A program made the translations under genes and the position numbers. DNA of 64,000 bases from the NCBI GenBank assembly GCA_019429445.1, contig JAHYIW010000009.1, positions 1-64,000 on the forward strand. The letters are read 5' to 3'. Position 1 is the stretch's first letter. Each line of letters begins with the position of its first letter. The notes beneath the pieces are model-generated. The model saw only the letters and a program-made list of their open reading frames with translations. It was not told the origin of the DNA and searched no databases. Of the stretch, positions 16,751 through 25,586 are shown one piece after another. The DNA is from Desulfuromonadaceae bacterium. GTDB lineage: Bacteria; Desulfobacterota; Desulfuromonadia; Desulfuromonadales; JAHYIW01.

Positions 16751-18616
16751 TCAGCCAACCTGTGCCTGGGCACGAATCATTTCCAACAATTCCAGTGCCA
16801 GCTCAACCCGCCCGAAAGGCGGCATCAGATAGAAGCCGCCCACGCGCCCGTGCGCAGCAGCGATCAACTCCCGCGCGATACGCATCCCCATGGCGACCCC
16901 GACCGCACCGGACGTTCCACGCATCCGCCCGCGAATCTCGTCAGGCAGGGTGATTCCCGGCACTTCATTATGCAGAAACTCGGCATTGCGCTCGCTGACC
17001 AGCGGCAAGATACCAACCAGCACCGGAATAGCAAACGGTTCAGTGGCAGCAAGCAACCGGTCGAGAACTGCAATCGAATAGACCGGCTGGGTCTGGATGT
17101 AACGCGCTCCGGCGGCAACTTTTTTCTTCAGCTTGTGCAGTTGTCCGGCAAGATTTTCCGGATTGGGATTGAACGCCGCGCCAGGCTGGAAACTGGTTCG
17201 CCCCCCAAGGGTGTTTCCCATCAGGTCACAGCCATTATTGAGCGCAGCGAGTAATTCGAGCAAGCCGACCGAATTGAGGTCAAAAACGCCGGTTGCGCCT
17301 GCTTCGCCACCGACGGCAACCGGATCACCGGTGACCGCCAGAATATTGCGCAGACCGAGCAGATGTGCCCCCATCAGGTCGGCGTGCAGGCCAATCAGGT
17401 TGCGGTCGCGACCGGTGATATGGACGATCGTTTCGACCTTGCAGCGCTGCTGAATTTCCCGCGCCAGAGCAATATTGCCAAGGCGAATCCGCGCCAGCGG
17501 ATTTTCCGCAATACTGATCGCATCAACCCCTGCGTCAGCGAGCAGTTGTGCGCCGGCAAGAACCTTGTGACAATCGAGACCGCGCGGCGGGTCGAGCTCC
17601 ACCGTCACCACGGGGCGCTCTCCCCACGCCGCAAGAAAGTTGCGTCGGGGCTCAACCGGTGCAACGGCAACCGGTGCCGCACTCCGCTCTACCGGCAGGC
17701 GCGCAACCTGCGTCCGCAGCGGTGTCAGCGCGGCAACCGCAGTGGCCAGGGCGGCAATATGCGCGGGGGTTGTGCCGCAACACCCGCCGATCAGGGCCAC
17801 GCCGTGGGCGACCAGATCACGACCGCGGGCCGCGAAATATTCGGGCGTCGCCAGATAAATATTGCGACCGTCGACATATTGCGGAAAACCGGAGTTTGGA
17901 AAAGCCGACAAAGGCAAGGTGCACGCCGCCGCAAGATCCTCCACCACGCGGATGATCCCCTGTGGGCCGGATCCACAATTAGCCCCGATCACCGCCGCTC
18001 CGGCAGCGCTCAAGGCGCGTGCGGCGGCAGTCGCTGTCACCCCGTCGCGCGTGCGTCCCGCTTCAAGAAACGCCAGTTGCGCCACCGCCGGCAAGCCAAG
18101 TTCATGGGCAATCGCCAGCGCGGTTTCAAGATCTTCAAGCTTGGCAAATGTTTCCAGCAGAAAAAGATCGATGCCGCCGTCAGCCAAAGCCGTCATCTGC
18201 TCGCGCAGCACCTCCTGCGTACGGTCGCCAACCGTTTCGTCATCATCCTCACGCAGGCGCGGCAGCGGGCCGACGGAACCAGCAACAAAACGGTGCTCTC
18301 CCGCCGCCTGACGCGCCAGGGCAGCACCGACCCGATTGATTTCAACGGTCTGCTCCGCCAGGCCACTGGCCAGCAGACGCAGCCGGTTGGCACCAAAGGT
18401 ATTGGTCTCGATAAGCTGCGCCCCGGCAGCCAGGTAATCTTCGTGGGCGCGCCGCACCAGGTGCGGATCGCGCAGGTTAAGTTGTTCAAAATTAACGTCA
18501 AGCGGCACACCGCGACTGTACAGCAATGTCCCCATCGCGCCGTCGCCGACGATCACCTGGGTATTGAGCCGTTCAAGGAATTCAACACTACGAGGAGAAA
18601 AATTTAATAAACTCAT
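16751..18616 (-). CDS. Homocysteine S-methyltransferase / 5,10-methylene-THF reductase fusion
   Basis: A 621-residue bifunctional protein like Bacillus YitJ. Residues about 1-300 are a zinc-dependent homocysteine S-methyltransferase, with DGAMGTLL at the N-terminus and zinc cysteines in GANCG and GGCCGTTP. Residues about 325-620 are a MetF-type flavoprotein with VELDPPRG and the FAD/folate segment ILAVTGDP. The fusion could make methyl-THF and methionine, or regenerate methyl groups, in one polypeptide; the methyl donor of the first domain is not proven. It is transcribed divergently from the protease gene 35 bp away. Confidence 0.9.
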   Translation of the reverse strand: MSLLNFSPRSVEFLERLNTQVIVGDGAMGTLLYSRGVPLDVNFEQLNLRDPHLVRRAHEDYLAAGAQLIETNTFGANRLRLLASGLAEQTVEINRVGAALARQAAGEHRFVAGSVGPLPRLREDDDETVGDRTQEVLREQMTALADGGIDLFLLETFAKLEDLETALAIAHELGLPAVAQLAFLEAGRTRDGVTATAAARALSAAGAAVIGANCGSGPQGIIRVVEDLAAACTLPLSAFPNSGFPQYVDGRNIYLATPEYFAARGRDLVAHGVALIGGCCGTTPAHIAALATAVAALTPLRTQVARLPVERSAAPVAVAPVEPRRNFLAAWGERPVVTVELDPPRGLDCHKVLAGAQLLADAGVDAISIAENPLARIRLGNIALAREIQQRCKVETIVHITGRDRNLIGLHADLMGAHLLGLRNILAVTGDPVAVGGEAGATGVFDLNSVGLLELLAALNNGCDLMGNTLGGRTSFQPGAAFNPNPENLAGQLHKLKKKVAAGARYIQTQPVYSIAVLDRLLAATEPFAIPVLVGILPLVSERNAEFLHNEVPGITLPDEIRGRMRGTSGAVGVAMGMRIARELIAAAHGRVGGFYLMPPFGRVELALELLEMIRAQAQVG

Positions 18617-18651
18617 GTGACAAATGCTTTCAAATCAGATATTCTCGCGGA

Positions 18652-20004
18652 ATGTCATCCGTTATGCCATATTCCACAATAAAAATAAAGCGCTTCCCCC
18701 GGCTGCCGATGGCGGTTGTCGTGCTGGTATGCGCCCTGTTGCTGCTCTTTGCCCCGCTCGTCCAGGCGACCAGCATCGACCACGCCTGGCTGAGTGTCAG
18801 CATCGACACGCTGATCCATGACGAGCTGCGCTGGCGACCGGAAAGCGTTGCCTCACTCAACCGTTTTTTCCATCAGCGCGCGGCGGATTTCGGTGATACG
18901 CTTGCCGAACGGCTGCGGCGTATGCGCCCGAACCTCACCTTCCGCCTGTTCCCGACGGCCCCGGATGCCGCGCTGTGGCAATTGCGTGACAACGGTAAAA
19001 AAAACAGCCTGCTGATTGCTGTCGACATCAAATTCGCCTACGTCCCGGTCGCGGCGGATGACAGCCCCCGGTTGACTGCCCGGAGCAGTTTCTGGACCGC
19101 GCTGTCTGAAATACCCCTCTTTTCCTTGCGTTCCGAAGCAACCTTGAGTGCGGTTCTTTTTGATGACAATGGTCAGCGACAATCATTATTCGCAGAGCTT
19201 AAAATACCTCTTGAAGAACACGTCGCTGGTGATTTTTTTGCATCGGGGAAAACCGCTGAAAAATGGGATATCCTGACCGGCCTGGCCGACAAACTTTTAG
19301 CGCGCCTCATTAACCGCAGTAGCATCGAATTGGGGCGCATTCCTGTCGAACTCAGCTCGCCCCGGGAACCGACGATGGCCGCATTCCCTTTTCTGGCGCG
19401 GGTCAATTCCGCTCAGGGGCAAGGCAGTGCTTTCGTTATTTCGCGCCGCGGCTTTGCGCTAACCAGCCTGCACGTGGTACAAGATGCCGAATGGTTGACG
19501 CTAAAGTGGTGTAACGGCAACCAGTTGACGGCCTTTGTCGTGGAACGACTCCCGCAATACGATCTGGCGGTCCTGTCTTTCCCGCGTCGGCATGAGGAAC
19601 CCGCCGAATTCGGCGATGACAGTGGCCTTACGTCGGCCAGCATCCTGAACGCCATCGGTTTTCCCGGCGCAACCCCGGAGGTGGCCACCGCCCGCTATCT
19701 GGGGCAGGAAAAGCATCAGCAAACCGAAATTATCATTATCAGCGCCGCACTCGAACCGGGTTATTCCGGCGGACCGTTGCTCGATATTCAGGGACGTGTG
19801 GTTGGCATGACGATCAGCCGCGACAGCAGCCAACCGAACACCGGGCATGTCATTCCGGCAACGACGCTGCGCAAGGTGATCGCCCCCTGGCGCGATTTCC
19901 CCCGAGCCCCCTGGGCACGCACCCAGGACGCTGAATTCAATGGAAAAATCCCCCCGGAAGAAACCCTCCAGGAGCACCGGGAGTCATCCAGTGGAAGGAT
20001 TTAA
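18652..20004 (+). CDS. Periplasmic trypsin-like serine protease (S1C type)
   Basis: A 450-residue secreted protein. A signal segment lies near residues 20-41, ending ATS. Residues about 45-230 form a unique domain I do not recognise. The protease domain follows, with the triad histidine in TSLHVV, aspartate in YDLAVL and serine in GYSGGPLL, the DegP/HtrA type. No PDZ domain is visible after it, so it is not a standard DegP. The tail overlaps the end of rpe on the other strand by 4 bp. Start uncertain: 18652, 18664 and 18709 are all possible. Confidence 0.8.
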   Translation: MSSVMPYSTIKIKRFPRLPMAVVVLVCALLLLFAPLVQATSIDHAWLSVSIDTLIHDELRWRPESVASLNRFFHQRAADFGDTLAERLRRMRPNLTFRLFPTAPDAALWQLRDNGKKNSLLIAVDIKFAYVPVAADDSPRLTARSSFWTALSEIPLFSLRSEATLSAVLFDDNGQRQSLFAELKIPLEEHVAGDFFASGKTAEKWDILTGLADKLLARLINRSSIELGRIPVELSSPREPTMAAFPFLARVNSAQGQGSAFVISRRGFALTSLHVVQDAEWLTLKWCNGNQLTAFVVERLPQYDLAVLSFPRRHEEPAEFGDDSGLTSASILNAIGFPGATPEVATARYLGQEKHQQTEIIIISAALEPGYSGGPLLDIQGRVVGMTISRDSSQPNTGHVIPATTLRKVIAPWRDFPRAPWARTQDAEFNGKIPPEETLQEHRESSSGRI

Positions 20005-20660
20005 CCCCTTGTGCCGTTGTCGTGCAGCGCTTTTATCACGGCGGCATAATCATCCGCACTGAACACCGCACTCCCGGCCACAAAAACATCCGCCCCGGCA
20101 GCCGCAATGGTAGCGATATTGTCGACCTTGACCCCGCCGTCGACTTCCAGCTCGATCGATCGACCACGCCGGTCGATTTCACCCCGCAGCGCGGTAATCT
20201 TCTCCAGCCCGGAAGGAATGAAACTTTGCCCACCAAAGCCGGGATTCACGGTCATCACCAACACCAGATCCAGATCGTCAAGAATCACCTCTAGCGTGCT
20301 GACCGGAGTTGCCGGGTTGATCGCTACCCCCGCCCGCTTGCCGCAACTTTTAATCAACTGCACGGTGCGGTGCAAATGTGCCGTCGCCTCCTGATGAACG
20401 ACAATGATATCGGCGCCCGCTTCGGCAAAAGCAGGAATATAGCGATCAGGATTCGCGATCATCAGATGAACATCCAGAGGCAGGCGGGTCACCTTGCGCG
20501 CGGCACTGACGATAAGCGGACCGATAGTGATGTTCGGCACGAAATGACCGTCCATGACATCGATATGAATATAATCAGCACCGGCGGCTTCAACCGCCTT
20601 GATTTCTTCGCCGAGACGGGAAAAATCGGCAGACAGGATGGACGGGGCAATTTTAACCAT
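20001..20660 (-). CDS. rpe: Ribulose-phosphate 3-epimerase
   Basis: A 219-residue TIM-barrel enzyme that interconverts ribulose 5-phosphate and xylulose 5-phosphate. [13 protein letters not shown] at the start, [14 protein letters not shown] and [13 protein letters not shown] carry the metal and substrate residues, and the phosphate loop is near VDGGVKVDN. Typical length. It ends tail-to-tail with the protease gene, and a 150-bp mobile repeat begins 37 bp upstream of its start. Confidence 0.97.
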   Translation of the reverse strand: MVKIAPSILSADFSRLGEEIKAVEAAGADYIHIDVMDGHFVPNITIGPLIVSAARKVTRLPLDVHLMIANPDRYIPAFAEAGADIIVVHQEATAHLHRTVQLIKSCGKRAGVAINPATPVSTLEVILDDLDLVLVMTVNPGFGGQSFIPSGLEKITALRGEIDRRGRSIELEVDGGVKVDNIATIAAAGADVFVAGSAVFSADDYAAVIKALHDNGTRG

Positions 20661-20696
20661 AGGGACTCCGTAGAAAAGTTAAGGTGATCCTCTTTT

Positions 20697-20846
20697 GATG
20701 CACTCGCAAAAACTCAAAGGGTGGCTAAGCAAAAATTTCGTCCTCCAAGGCTTGGTGGTTTTTCAGGGGCGAAGGCCTGCATCAGGTAGGTCGAGGTCCT
20801 GAAAAACCAGCGTAACGCAGTAGCGCGGACTTTTTGCGACGCCATC
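20697..20846 (+). mobile_element. 150-bp MITE-like element, copy A
   Basis: Ends GATGCACTCGCAAAAACTC and, inverted, GATGGCGTCGCAAAAAGTC agree at 15 of 19 bases. An internal 12-bp inverted repeat TGGTTTTTCAGG/CCTGAAAAACCA (20756-20767, 20798-20809) can fold into a hairpin. The direct repeat ATCCTCTTTT brackets it. No coding capacity. Confidence 0.8.
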
Positions 20847-21109
20847 CTCTTTTAGCAGATTTCAGGAGGGAGCTAAAGGGTTTTTCAGAAAAGAGGGGGC
20901 CTTTTTTAAAACAAATGCCCCCCAGTGAACAACGGTCAGCAGTCACCCGGCAAATAAACCGCGACCTGACCGAGATTGAACAGAAGGAAACGGTTATGCT
21001 GTCGACCCACAATCCTTTCCCAAGGTGCCTCTTGCATAGTCCTGGCGAATCGGGGATAATTTACGCGATGCAACAGAATGATTGCTGCCAACATTTTAAG
21101 GAAATACCC

Positions 21110-21334
21110 ATGAAGCAAACAAAATTGTTCGTCAGTCTGATCCTGCTTGGTGTGGTGCTGCTCTTCGTTATGCAGAATCTCGCCGCCGTCGAACTGACAT
21201 TTCTTGTGTGGAGCGTTTCGCTCTCGCAGGCCCTGCTGCTTTTGCTTGTCTTCGTTTGCGGCCTGACCATCGGTGTCCTCTTGACCACCCTGGCCGGACG
21301 CAAAACAAAGAATACGCCGCCGGATAAATACTGA
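21110..21334 (+). CDS. lapA: LapA/DUF1049-like small membrane protein
   Basis: A 74-residue protein with two hydrophobic segments (about 5-22 and 38-62) separated by the motif QNLAAVELTFLVWSVSL, the LapA/DUF1049 signature. LapA in enterics works with LapB in lipopolysaccharide assembly; no lapB lies beside it here. AAGGA upstream supports the start at 21110. An in-frame extension back to 20834 exists but would run through a repeat-flanked region and has no support. Confidence 0.82.
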   Translation: MKQTKLFVSLILLGVVLLFVMQNLAAVELTFLVWSVSLSQALLLLLVFVCGLTIGVLLTTLAGRKTKNTPPDKY

Positions 21335-21429
21335 AACATTGCAACCGGACAGGAATGCAGCCCAGTCCGGGTTCCCGCTGGGCCCTTACCAACTGTGCTA
21401 AATCAATATCCACTCCGGGGAGAACTGTC

Positions 21430-21714
21430 ATGCTCCAGGCCGATCAAGCCCGAACCTTTCGTGCTTTTTACGATTCCGCCCGCGCCGCCGGGCTCGATGT
21501 CAAAACCACCACACTGGTCGGTCTGGCGGCAGCCTTGACCGCCGGGTGCTTTCCCTGAGTGGAGCACTACCTTGGCGTGGCCAGGGACAACGGGATTACC
21601 GAGCAGGAAATCAGCGCCGTGCAGGCGCTGGCCATGGCGGTCTCCGCCGGGCGCATCAACGCGCAGATGCGGGAGATCGAAACCCACCTGAAGGAAAAAA
21701 CAGGCAACCCATGA
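21430..21714 (+). CDS. AhpD/CMD-like selenoprotein with CxxU motif
   Basis: A 94-residue carboxymuconolactone-decarboxylase/AhpD-like protein. The reading frame contains a TGA at 21556-21558 (codon 43), exactly where the second cysteine of the AhpD CxxC redox motif is expected: AAALTAGCFPU, then VEHYLGVARDNGITEQEI, the usual helix after the motif. Homology and coding pattern continue without a shift to the stop at 21712. A SECIS-like hairpin starts 11 nt after the TGA. This argues for selenocysteine rather than a nonsense mutation. It likely acts in peroxide or thiol redox chemistry. GGGGAG precedes the ATG. It overlaps the next ORF by ATGA. Confidence 0.85.
21570..21586 (+). promoter_or_regulatory. 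SECIS-like hairpin
   Basis: CCTTGGCGTGGCCAGGG begins 11 nt after the UGA. It can pair CCU/AGG and GGC/GCC around a bulged U with a GUG loop. The distance, the bulged U and a loop containing GU match the E. coli fdhF SECIS element that SelB binds. Confidence 0.7.
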
Positions 21715-21833
21715 ACACGGGTCAGAGATTCACCGTGCGCGACACATTTTCCCGTGCCGGTGCCCGCGATGGCGAACCGCTCGCGACCGTTACCGGCACT
21801 GTTTATCGCAAGAAGAAACGCCATCCGGGATGA
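21711..21833 (+). CDS. 40-residue basic ORF, translationally coupled
   Basis: Starts within the stop of the selenoprotein gene (ATGA at 21711) and ends within the start of the Nudix gene (ATGA at 21830), so it is linked on both sides. It encodes 40 residues ending in a basic patch YRKKKRHPG. No homolog is recognised. The tight double overlap supports real translation, at least as a coupling leader. Confidence 0.6.
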   Translation: MNTGQRFTVRDTFSRAGARDGEPLATVTGTVYRKKKRHPG

Positions 21834-22357
21834 GCATCGATGTCCGTGCCATCCGTTACTGTCCGCGCTGCACCTCGGCAAACTACACGTTTCTCGATGA
21901 CCGCCGCTGGCGCTGCGCGGCCTGTGACCTGGTCTACTACCACAATATCGCCGCCGCCTGCGCGGTCATCCTCACCCGCGGCGACCAACTTCTGCTGACC
22001 TTGCGCAAAAGCGATCCCGGCGCGGGACTGCTCGATCTTCCGGGCGGCTTTGTCGACCCCGACGAAAGCGTCGAGGCAGCGATCATCCGCGAAGTTCACG
22101 AAGAGCTCGGCATGGTCATCGATACCCCGCGTTATTGCGCCTCTTATCAGAATCGTTATTACTATCGTGAAATCGAATACCGCACCCTTGATTTGATCTT
22201 CACCGCCAGCGTGCCAGAAGACACCGTACCGGTTGCGGCGGACGATGTCGCAGAGGTTGTCCTGGTCAGGCCCGAGGATATCGATTTCGAGAAGATCGCT
22301 TTCGCGTCAATTCGGCAGGCATTGCAAGATTTTCGGGGAGATAAATTCCGTCATTAA
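21830..22357 (+). CDS. Nudix hydrolase with N-terminal zinc ribbon
   Basis: A 175-residue protein. A zinc ribbon (CPRCTSANY ... CAACDL, residues 11-37) precedes a Nudix domain with the full box, from GGFVDPDESVEAAIIREV to HEELGM. The arrangement resembles NADH pyrophosphatase but is shorter and lacks the SQPWPFP motif, so the substrate is open; NAD(H) or ADP-ribose type dinucleotides are plausible. It is the third gene of the selenoprotein operon. Its stop lies in TCATTAATGA, the target site of MITE copy B. Confidence 0.88.
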   Translation: MSIDVRAIRYCPRCTSANYTFLDDRRWRCAACDLVYYHNIAAACAVILTRGDQLLLTLRKSDPGAGLLDLPGGFVDPDESVEAAIIREVHEELGMVIDTPRYCASYQNRYYYREIEYRTLDLIFTASVPEDTVPVAADDVAEVVLVRPEDIDFEKIAFASIRQALQDFRGDKFRH

Positions 22358-22358
22358 T

Positions 22359-22508
22359 GATGGCGTCGCAAAAAGTCCGCCCTACGTCGTTACGCTGATT
22401 TTTCAGGACCTCGACCTACCTGATGTAGGCCTTCGCCCCTCAAAAACCACCAAGCCTTGGAGGACGAAATTTTTGCTTAGCCATCTCATTCTTTTTTGTG
22501 AGTGCATC
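22359..22508 (-). mobile_element. 150-bp MITE-like element, copy B
   Basis: The same element in reverse orientation between the convergent Nudix and uvrC genes. TCATTAATGA occurs at both ends (22351-22360 and 22507-22516). Each copy of that decamer supplies the TAA stop of one flanking gene. Confidence 0.8.
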
Positions 22509-22509
22509 A

Positions 22510-24366
22510 TTAATGACGCACTTGTTGTTCTGTTGCAGCTTCCTGATCATGAAAAAAAGCAAAAACCTCCCGCGCCGTCGTCTCCGGCAACCCCGCCACG
22601 GCCAGCAGCTCTGCCAGCTGTGCCGCACGGATTTTCTTGACGCTGCCGAACTGTTTCAACAACAACTTGCGGCGTACCGCGCCAACGCCGGGGATATCCT
22701 CCAGCGTTGATCGCAATGCCGCCTTGCCGCGCAACTGGCGGTGGTGCGTAATCGCAAAACGGTGAGCTTCATCGCGGAGTCGTTCGAGGAGAAAAAGCAA
22801 CGCTGAGCCCTGACGTAACGTGACCGGGTTTTTGCGGCCGGGGAGAAAAAACCGTTCCTCACTCCGTTCGACCGCCTTGCCGCGCACATTGGCCTGCACC
22901 CGACTCTTGGCCATCCCGACCACCGCCACCCGCCCGTGCAGGGCGAGTTCTTCAAGCACCGCAACGACCGCACCGAGCTGCCCCTTGCCGCCGTCGATCA
23001 ACACCAGATCGGGGAGCACACCTTCTTCAATACCGCGCCGCAAACGCCGCCGCAACACCTCGCCAAGCGCGGCAAAATCATCGGCGCCACCGCTCTCACG
23101 GATGCGATAATGACGATAGGCGCTTTTTTCCGGCTCACCATTGATAACCACCGCCATGCTGCCAACAGTGAAACTACCCTGAATAGTGGAGATATCAAAA
23201 CACTCGATGCGCGTTGGCGGCGCAGAGAGATGAAAACGGGCCGCCAGATCGTTCAGCAGCGTGGTACGTGCCGCGCGACGACTGCCGCGTTCGCGCTGCG
23301 CCTCGCTGGCATTGCGCGCTGCCAGCCTCACCAGTTCGACCCGCGGGCCACGTTGCGGGGCCACAAGAGTGACCTTGTGCCCGCGACGTTCCGACAACCA
23401 TTCGCCCAGTGTGGCGCCGTCGGAAGGGAGAAAGGGCAGCAAAATCTCGCCGGGAATCACGACCTCCCGTGCGTAGAATTCGCGCAGAAAGGAGGAGAGC
23501 AGTTCATCCTCATCGAGTCGCCAGTCAAGATTAAAATCACGCCGGTCGAGCAACTTTCCCTGACGAACACAGAGTAGCGCAATCTCCACCTCCCCCCCTT
23601 CACGATGCAGTCCGACCACATCGCGATCACCGCCAGCGGCAATCACCACCTTCTGTTGTTCAACCGATTTGTTGATCGCCCGCATCTGATCACGCAACGC
23701 CCCGGCATCCTCATAGCGCAGCTCCTGCGCGGCACGCGTCATCCGCCGCTGTAAATCGGCCAGCACTTCACTTTCCCGACCACCGAGCAGTGCGATCACC
23801 CCGTCGACCAGCTTGCGGTAATCCGGCACAGAAATTTTGCCGTGACAGGGGCCACTGCACTGCCCGAGTTGAAAATAAAGACAGGGACGCCCGCGCCGTC
23901 GACAGGTCGCCAGATCATGCTGGCGCAGCGGAAAGACCTGGCGCAGAGTCTTCAGGGTGGAGCGAATCGCCCCGCTAGAGGAATACGGACCAAAATAGAG
24001 CGCTCCGTCATTAACCACCCGCCGGGTCAGGTTGACCGTGGGGAATTCCTCGTTCAGGTCGATGCGCAGCGACAGGTAGGTTTTGTCATCACGCAGATCG
24101 ATGTTGTAGCGCGGGCGATGTTCCTTGATGAGGAGGTTTTCAAGGATCAGCGCCTCTTTCTCGGTATCGGTCACAATGGTGTCGATCGTTGCAACCCGCG
24201 CCATCAGAAAACGAATATGGCCGCGTCCGTCGCCTGCCGCGGAAAAATAACCCCGCAAACGATTGCGCAGCCGCTTCGCCTTGCCGACATAAAGCACTTG
24301 CCCGTCGCTGCCCCGCATCAGATAAACCCCCGGTGCTGCCGGGTATTTGCTGGATTGAAAATCCAT
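22510..24366 (-). CDS. uvrC: Excinuclease ABC subunit C
   Basis: A 618-residue nucleotide-excision-repair nuclease. The GIY-YIG domain that makes the 3' incision is at the N-terminus (PGVYLMRG and LYVGKAKRLRNRL), the UvrB-binding UVR motif near residue 205, the RNase H-like 5' nuclease with DGGKGQLGA in the second half, and helix-hairpin-helix motifs at the end (LEDIPGVGAVRRKLLL). The start at 24366 follows TGGAG; the longer frame adds only six residues. Its partner uvrB is at 52.9 kb. The stop codon abuts MITE copy B. Confidence 0.97.
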   Translation of the reverse strand: MDFQSSKYPAAPGVYLMRGSDGQVLYVGKAKRLRNRLRGYFSAAGDGRGHIRFLMARVATIDTIVTDTEKEALILENLLIKEHRPRYNIDLRDDKTYLSLRIDLNEEFPTVNLTRRVVNDGALYFGPYSSSGAIRSTLKTLRQVFPLRQHDLATCRRRGRPCLYFQLGQCSGPCHGKISVPDYRKLVDGVIALLGGRESEVLADLQRRMTRAAQELRYEDAGALRDQMRAINKSVEQQKVVIAAGGDRDVVGLHREGGEVEIALLCVRQGKLLDRRDFNLDWRLDEDELLSSFLREFYAREVVIPGEILLPFLPSDGATLGEWLSERRGHKVTLVAPQRGPRVELVRLAARNASEAQRERGSRRAARTTLLNDLAARFHLSAPPTRIECFDISTIQGSFTVGSMAVVINGEPEKSAYRHYRIRESGGADDFAALGEVLRRRLRRGIEEGVLPDLVLIDGGKGQLGAVVAVLEELALHGRVAVVGMAKSRVQANVRGKAVERSEERFFLPGRKNPVTLRQGSALLFLLERLRDEAHRFAITHHRQLRGKAALRSTLEDIPGVGAVRRKLLLKQFGSVKKIRAAQLAELLAVAGLPETTAREVFAFFHDQEAATEQQVRH

Positions 24367-24508
24367 CGTACTCCATAAGCGCAACTACGTTCGTTAAGCG
24401 AAGATAACAACCCCTTGCGGCACCTGTCAACACCTCGTGATTGCGACTAAATAGTCCTTGTCGTTTCCAGGACATCCGCTATAATAGGCGTGTTTCGTCT
24501 CAAACTAT

Positions 24509-24658
24509 GTTGCACTCGCAAAAAAGAATTAAGTGGCTAAGCAAAAATTTCGTTCTACAAGGCTTGGTGGTTTTTCAGGGGCGAAGGCCTACATCAGGTA
24601 GGTCGAGGTCCTGAAAAACCAGCGTAACGCCGTAGGGCGGACTTTTTGCGACGCCATC
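24509..24658 (+). mobile_element. 150-bp MITE-like element, copy C
   Basis: The same orientation as copy A, with TCAAACTAT repeated at both borders. It ends 32 bp before the start of the exported protein gene, so it lies within that gene's leader or promoter. Confidence 0.8.
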
Positions 24659-24689
24659 AAACTATCCCTCGCTGGAGGACGCCAAGCAA

Positions 24690-25556
24690 ATGTTGCGAAT
24701 TGCGTTTTACCTGATCTGTTGTCTGTTGTTGACGCCCCTCCTTGCGTTTGCCGACCCGACCCTGCTCGAAAGGGTCGCGAAACACTACGCCATCGGCCAA
24801 AAGGGACTCGACAGCTATCAGGCAACCGTCAATACCGATCAGGTCGGGGTCATGATCGCCCGCATGACGGCCAACATGCCCGCCGATACTCCCCGGCCAC
24901 AGGTGCCGGAGCTGCGCAAATTCTGGAGCCGCGCGAGCGGGCGCACCGTCATCCTGCCGACAACTCAAACGGTCTTTCCCACCATCAGCGAAATGATTCG
25001 TTACTTTTCGGGTGAATTTGCCATCGATCCGGGCACTCTCGTGCTGTCGGCAAAGAGTGCGAGCAAGCGTGCCGCGCTGCTGCAAAAAGCAGAAATCAAA
25101 ACCTTCGAAACACGCATCGGCAACGACCGGACCATCTCCATCACCGCACTATTCCGCGACGCCGTCGATGTGGGCAACGCATTCTACACCGAGGGGTTGC
25201 CACTCCCGCGGACAAATATCAGCGAACTGGTTTTCGACATCGACCCGGACCGCAACATTCTGCGCCGGATGGAAATCGTCTCCACCGGGAAGTCGCGGCT
25301 GAATTTTCAGCTGCGTCATCTTGAAATCGCCGGGAATCTGCTCCCCACGGAGGTTCATCTCACCACCGCGGACGGCGGCGTCGATACCCGTCTGACCACC
25401 GAGTTTGTCACTGTCGGCGGGTTTTTGGTGCCGGGGAGGCAGGTGCGCAACATCCGCACCCCGGATCGCAACGAGCGCATCGAAGTTACTTTCAGTAACT
25501 ACATTATCAACAAACCATTGCCTGACCTTGTCATCCAGGCTCTCAATGGCGAGTAG
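24690..25556 (+). CDS. Exported protein, possible LolA-like fold
   Basis: A 288-residue protein with a clear signal peptide (hydrophobic residues 4-18, cleavage near AFA-DP). The mature part is rich in alternating beta strands with conserved-looking segments (RRMEIVSTGKSRLNFQ, PTEVHLTTADGG) reminiscent of LolA-type lipoprotein carriers. This is a fold impression, not a firm assignment. GGAGG lies before the ATG. It is followed 30 bp later by a cNMP-binding protein gene. Confidence 0.65.
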   Translation: MLRIAFYLICCLLLTPLLAFADPTLLERVAKHYAIGQKGLDSYQATVNTDQVGVMIARMTANMPADTPRPQVPELRKFWSRASGRTVILPTTQTVFPTISEMIRYFSGEFAIDPGTLVLSAKSASKRAALLQKAEIKTFETRIGNDRTISITALFRDAVDVGNAFYTEGLPLPRTNISELVFDIDPDRNILRRMEIVSTGKSRLNFQLRHLEIAGNLLPTEVHLTTADGGVDTRLTTEFVTVGGFLVPGRQVRNIRTPDRNERIEVTFSNYIINKPLPDLVIQALNGE

Positions 25557-25586
25557 TTAATTGATCATTCTGATGGAGGATTTGCC

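Noticed and set aside
17363-18607. A 414-codon plus-strand ORF opposite the methyltransferase/reductase gene
   Set aside because: A shadow of the minus-strand gene, whose motifs are complete.
20834-21109. N-terminal extension of the LapA-like protein
   Set aside because: It would start within MITE copy A, has no ribosome site, and adds 92 residues absent from the family.
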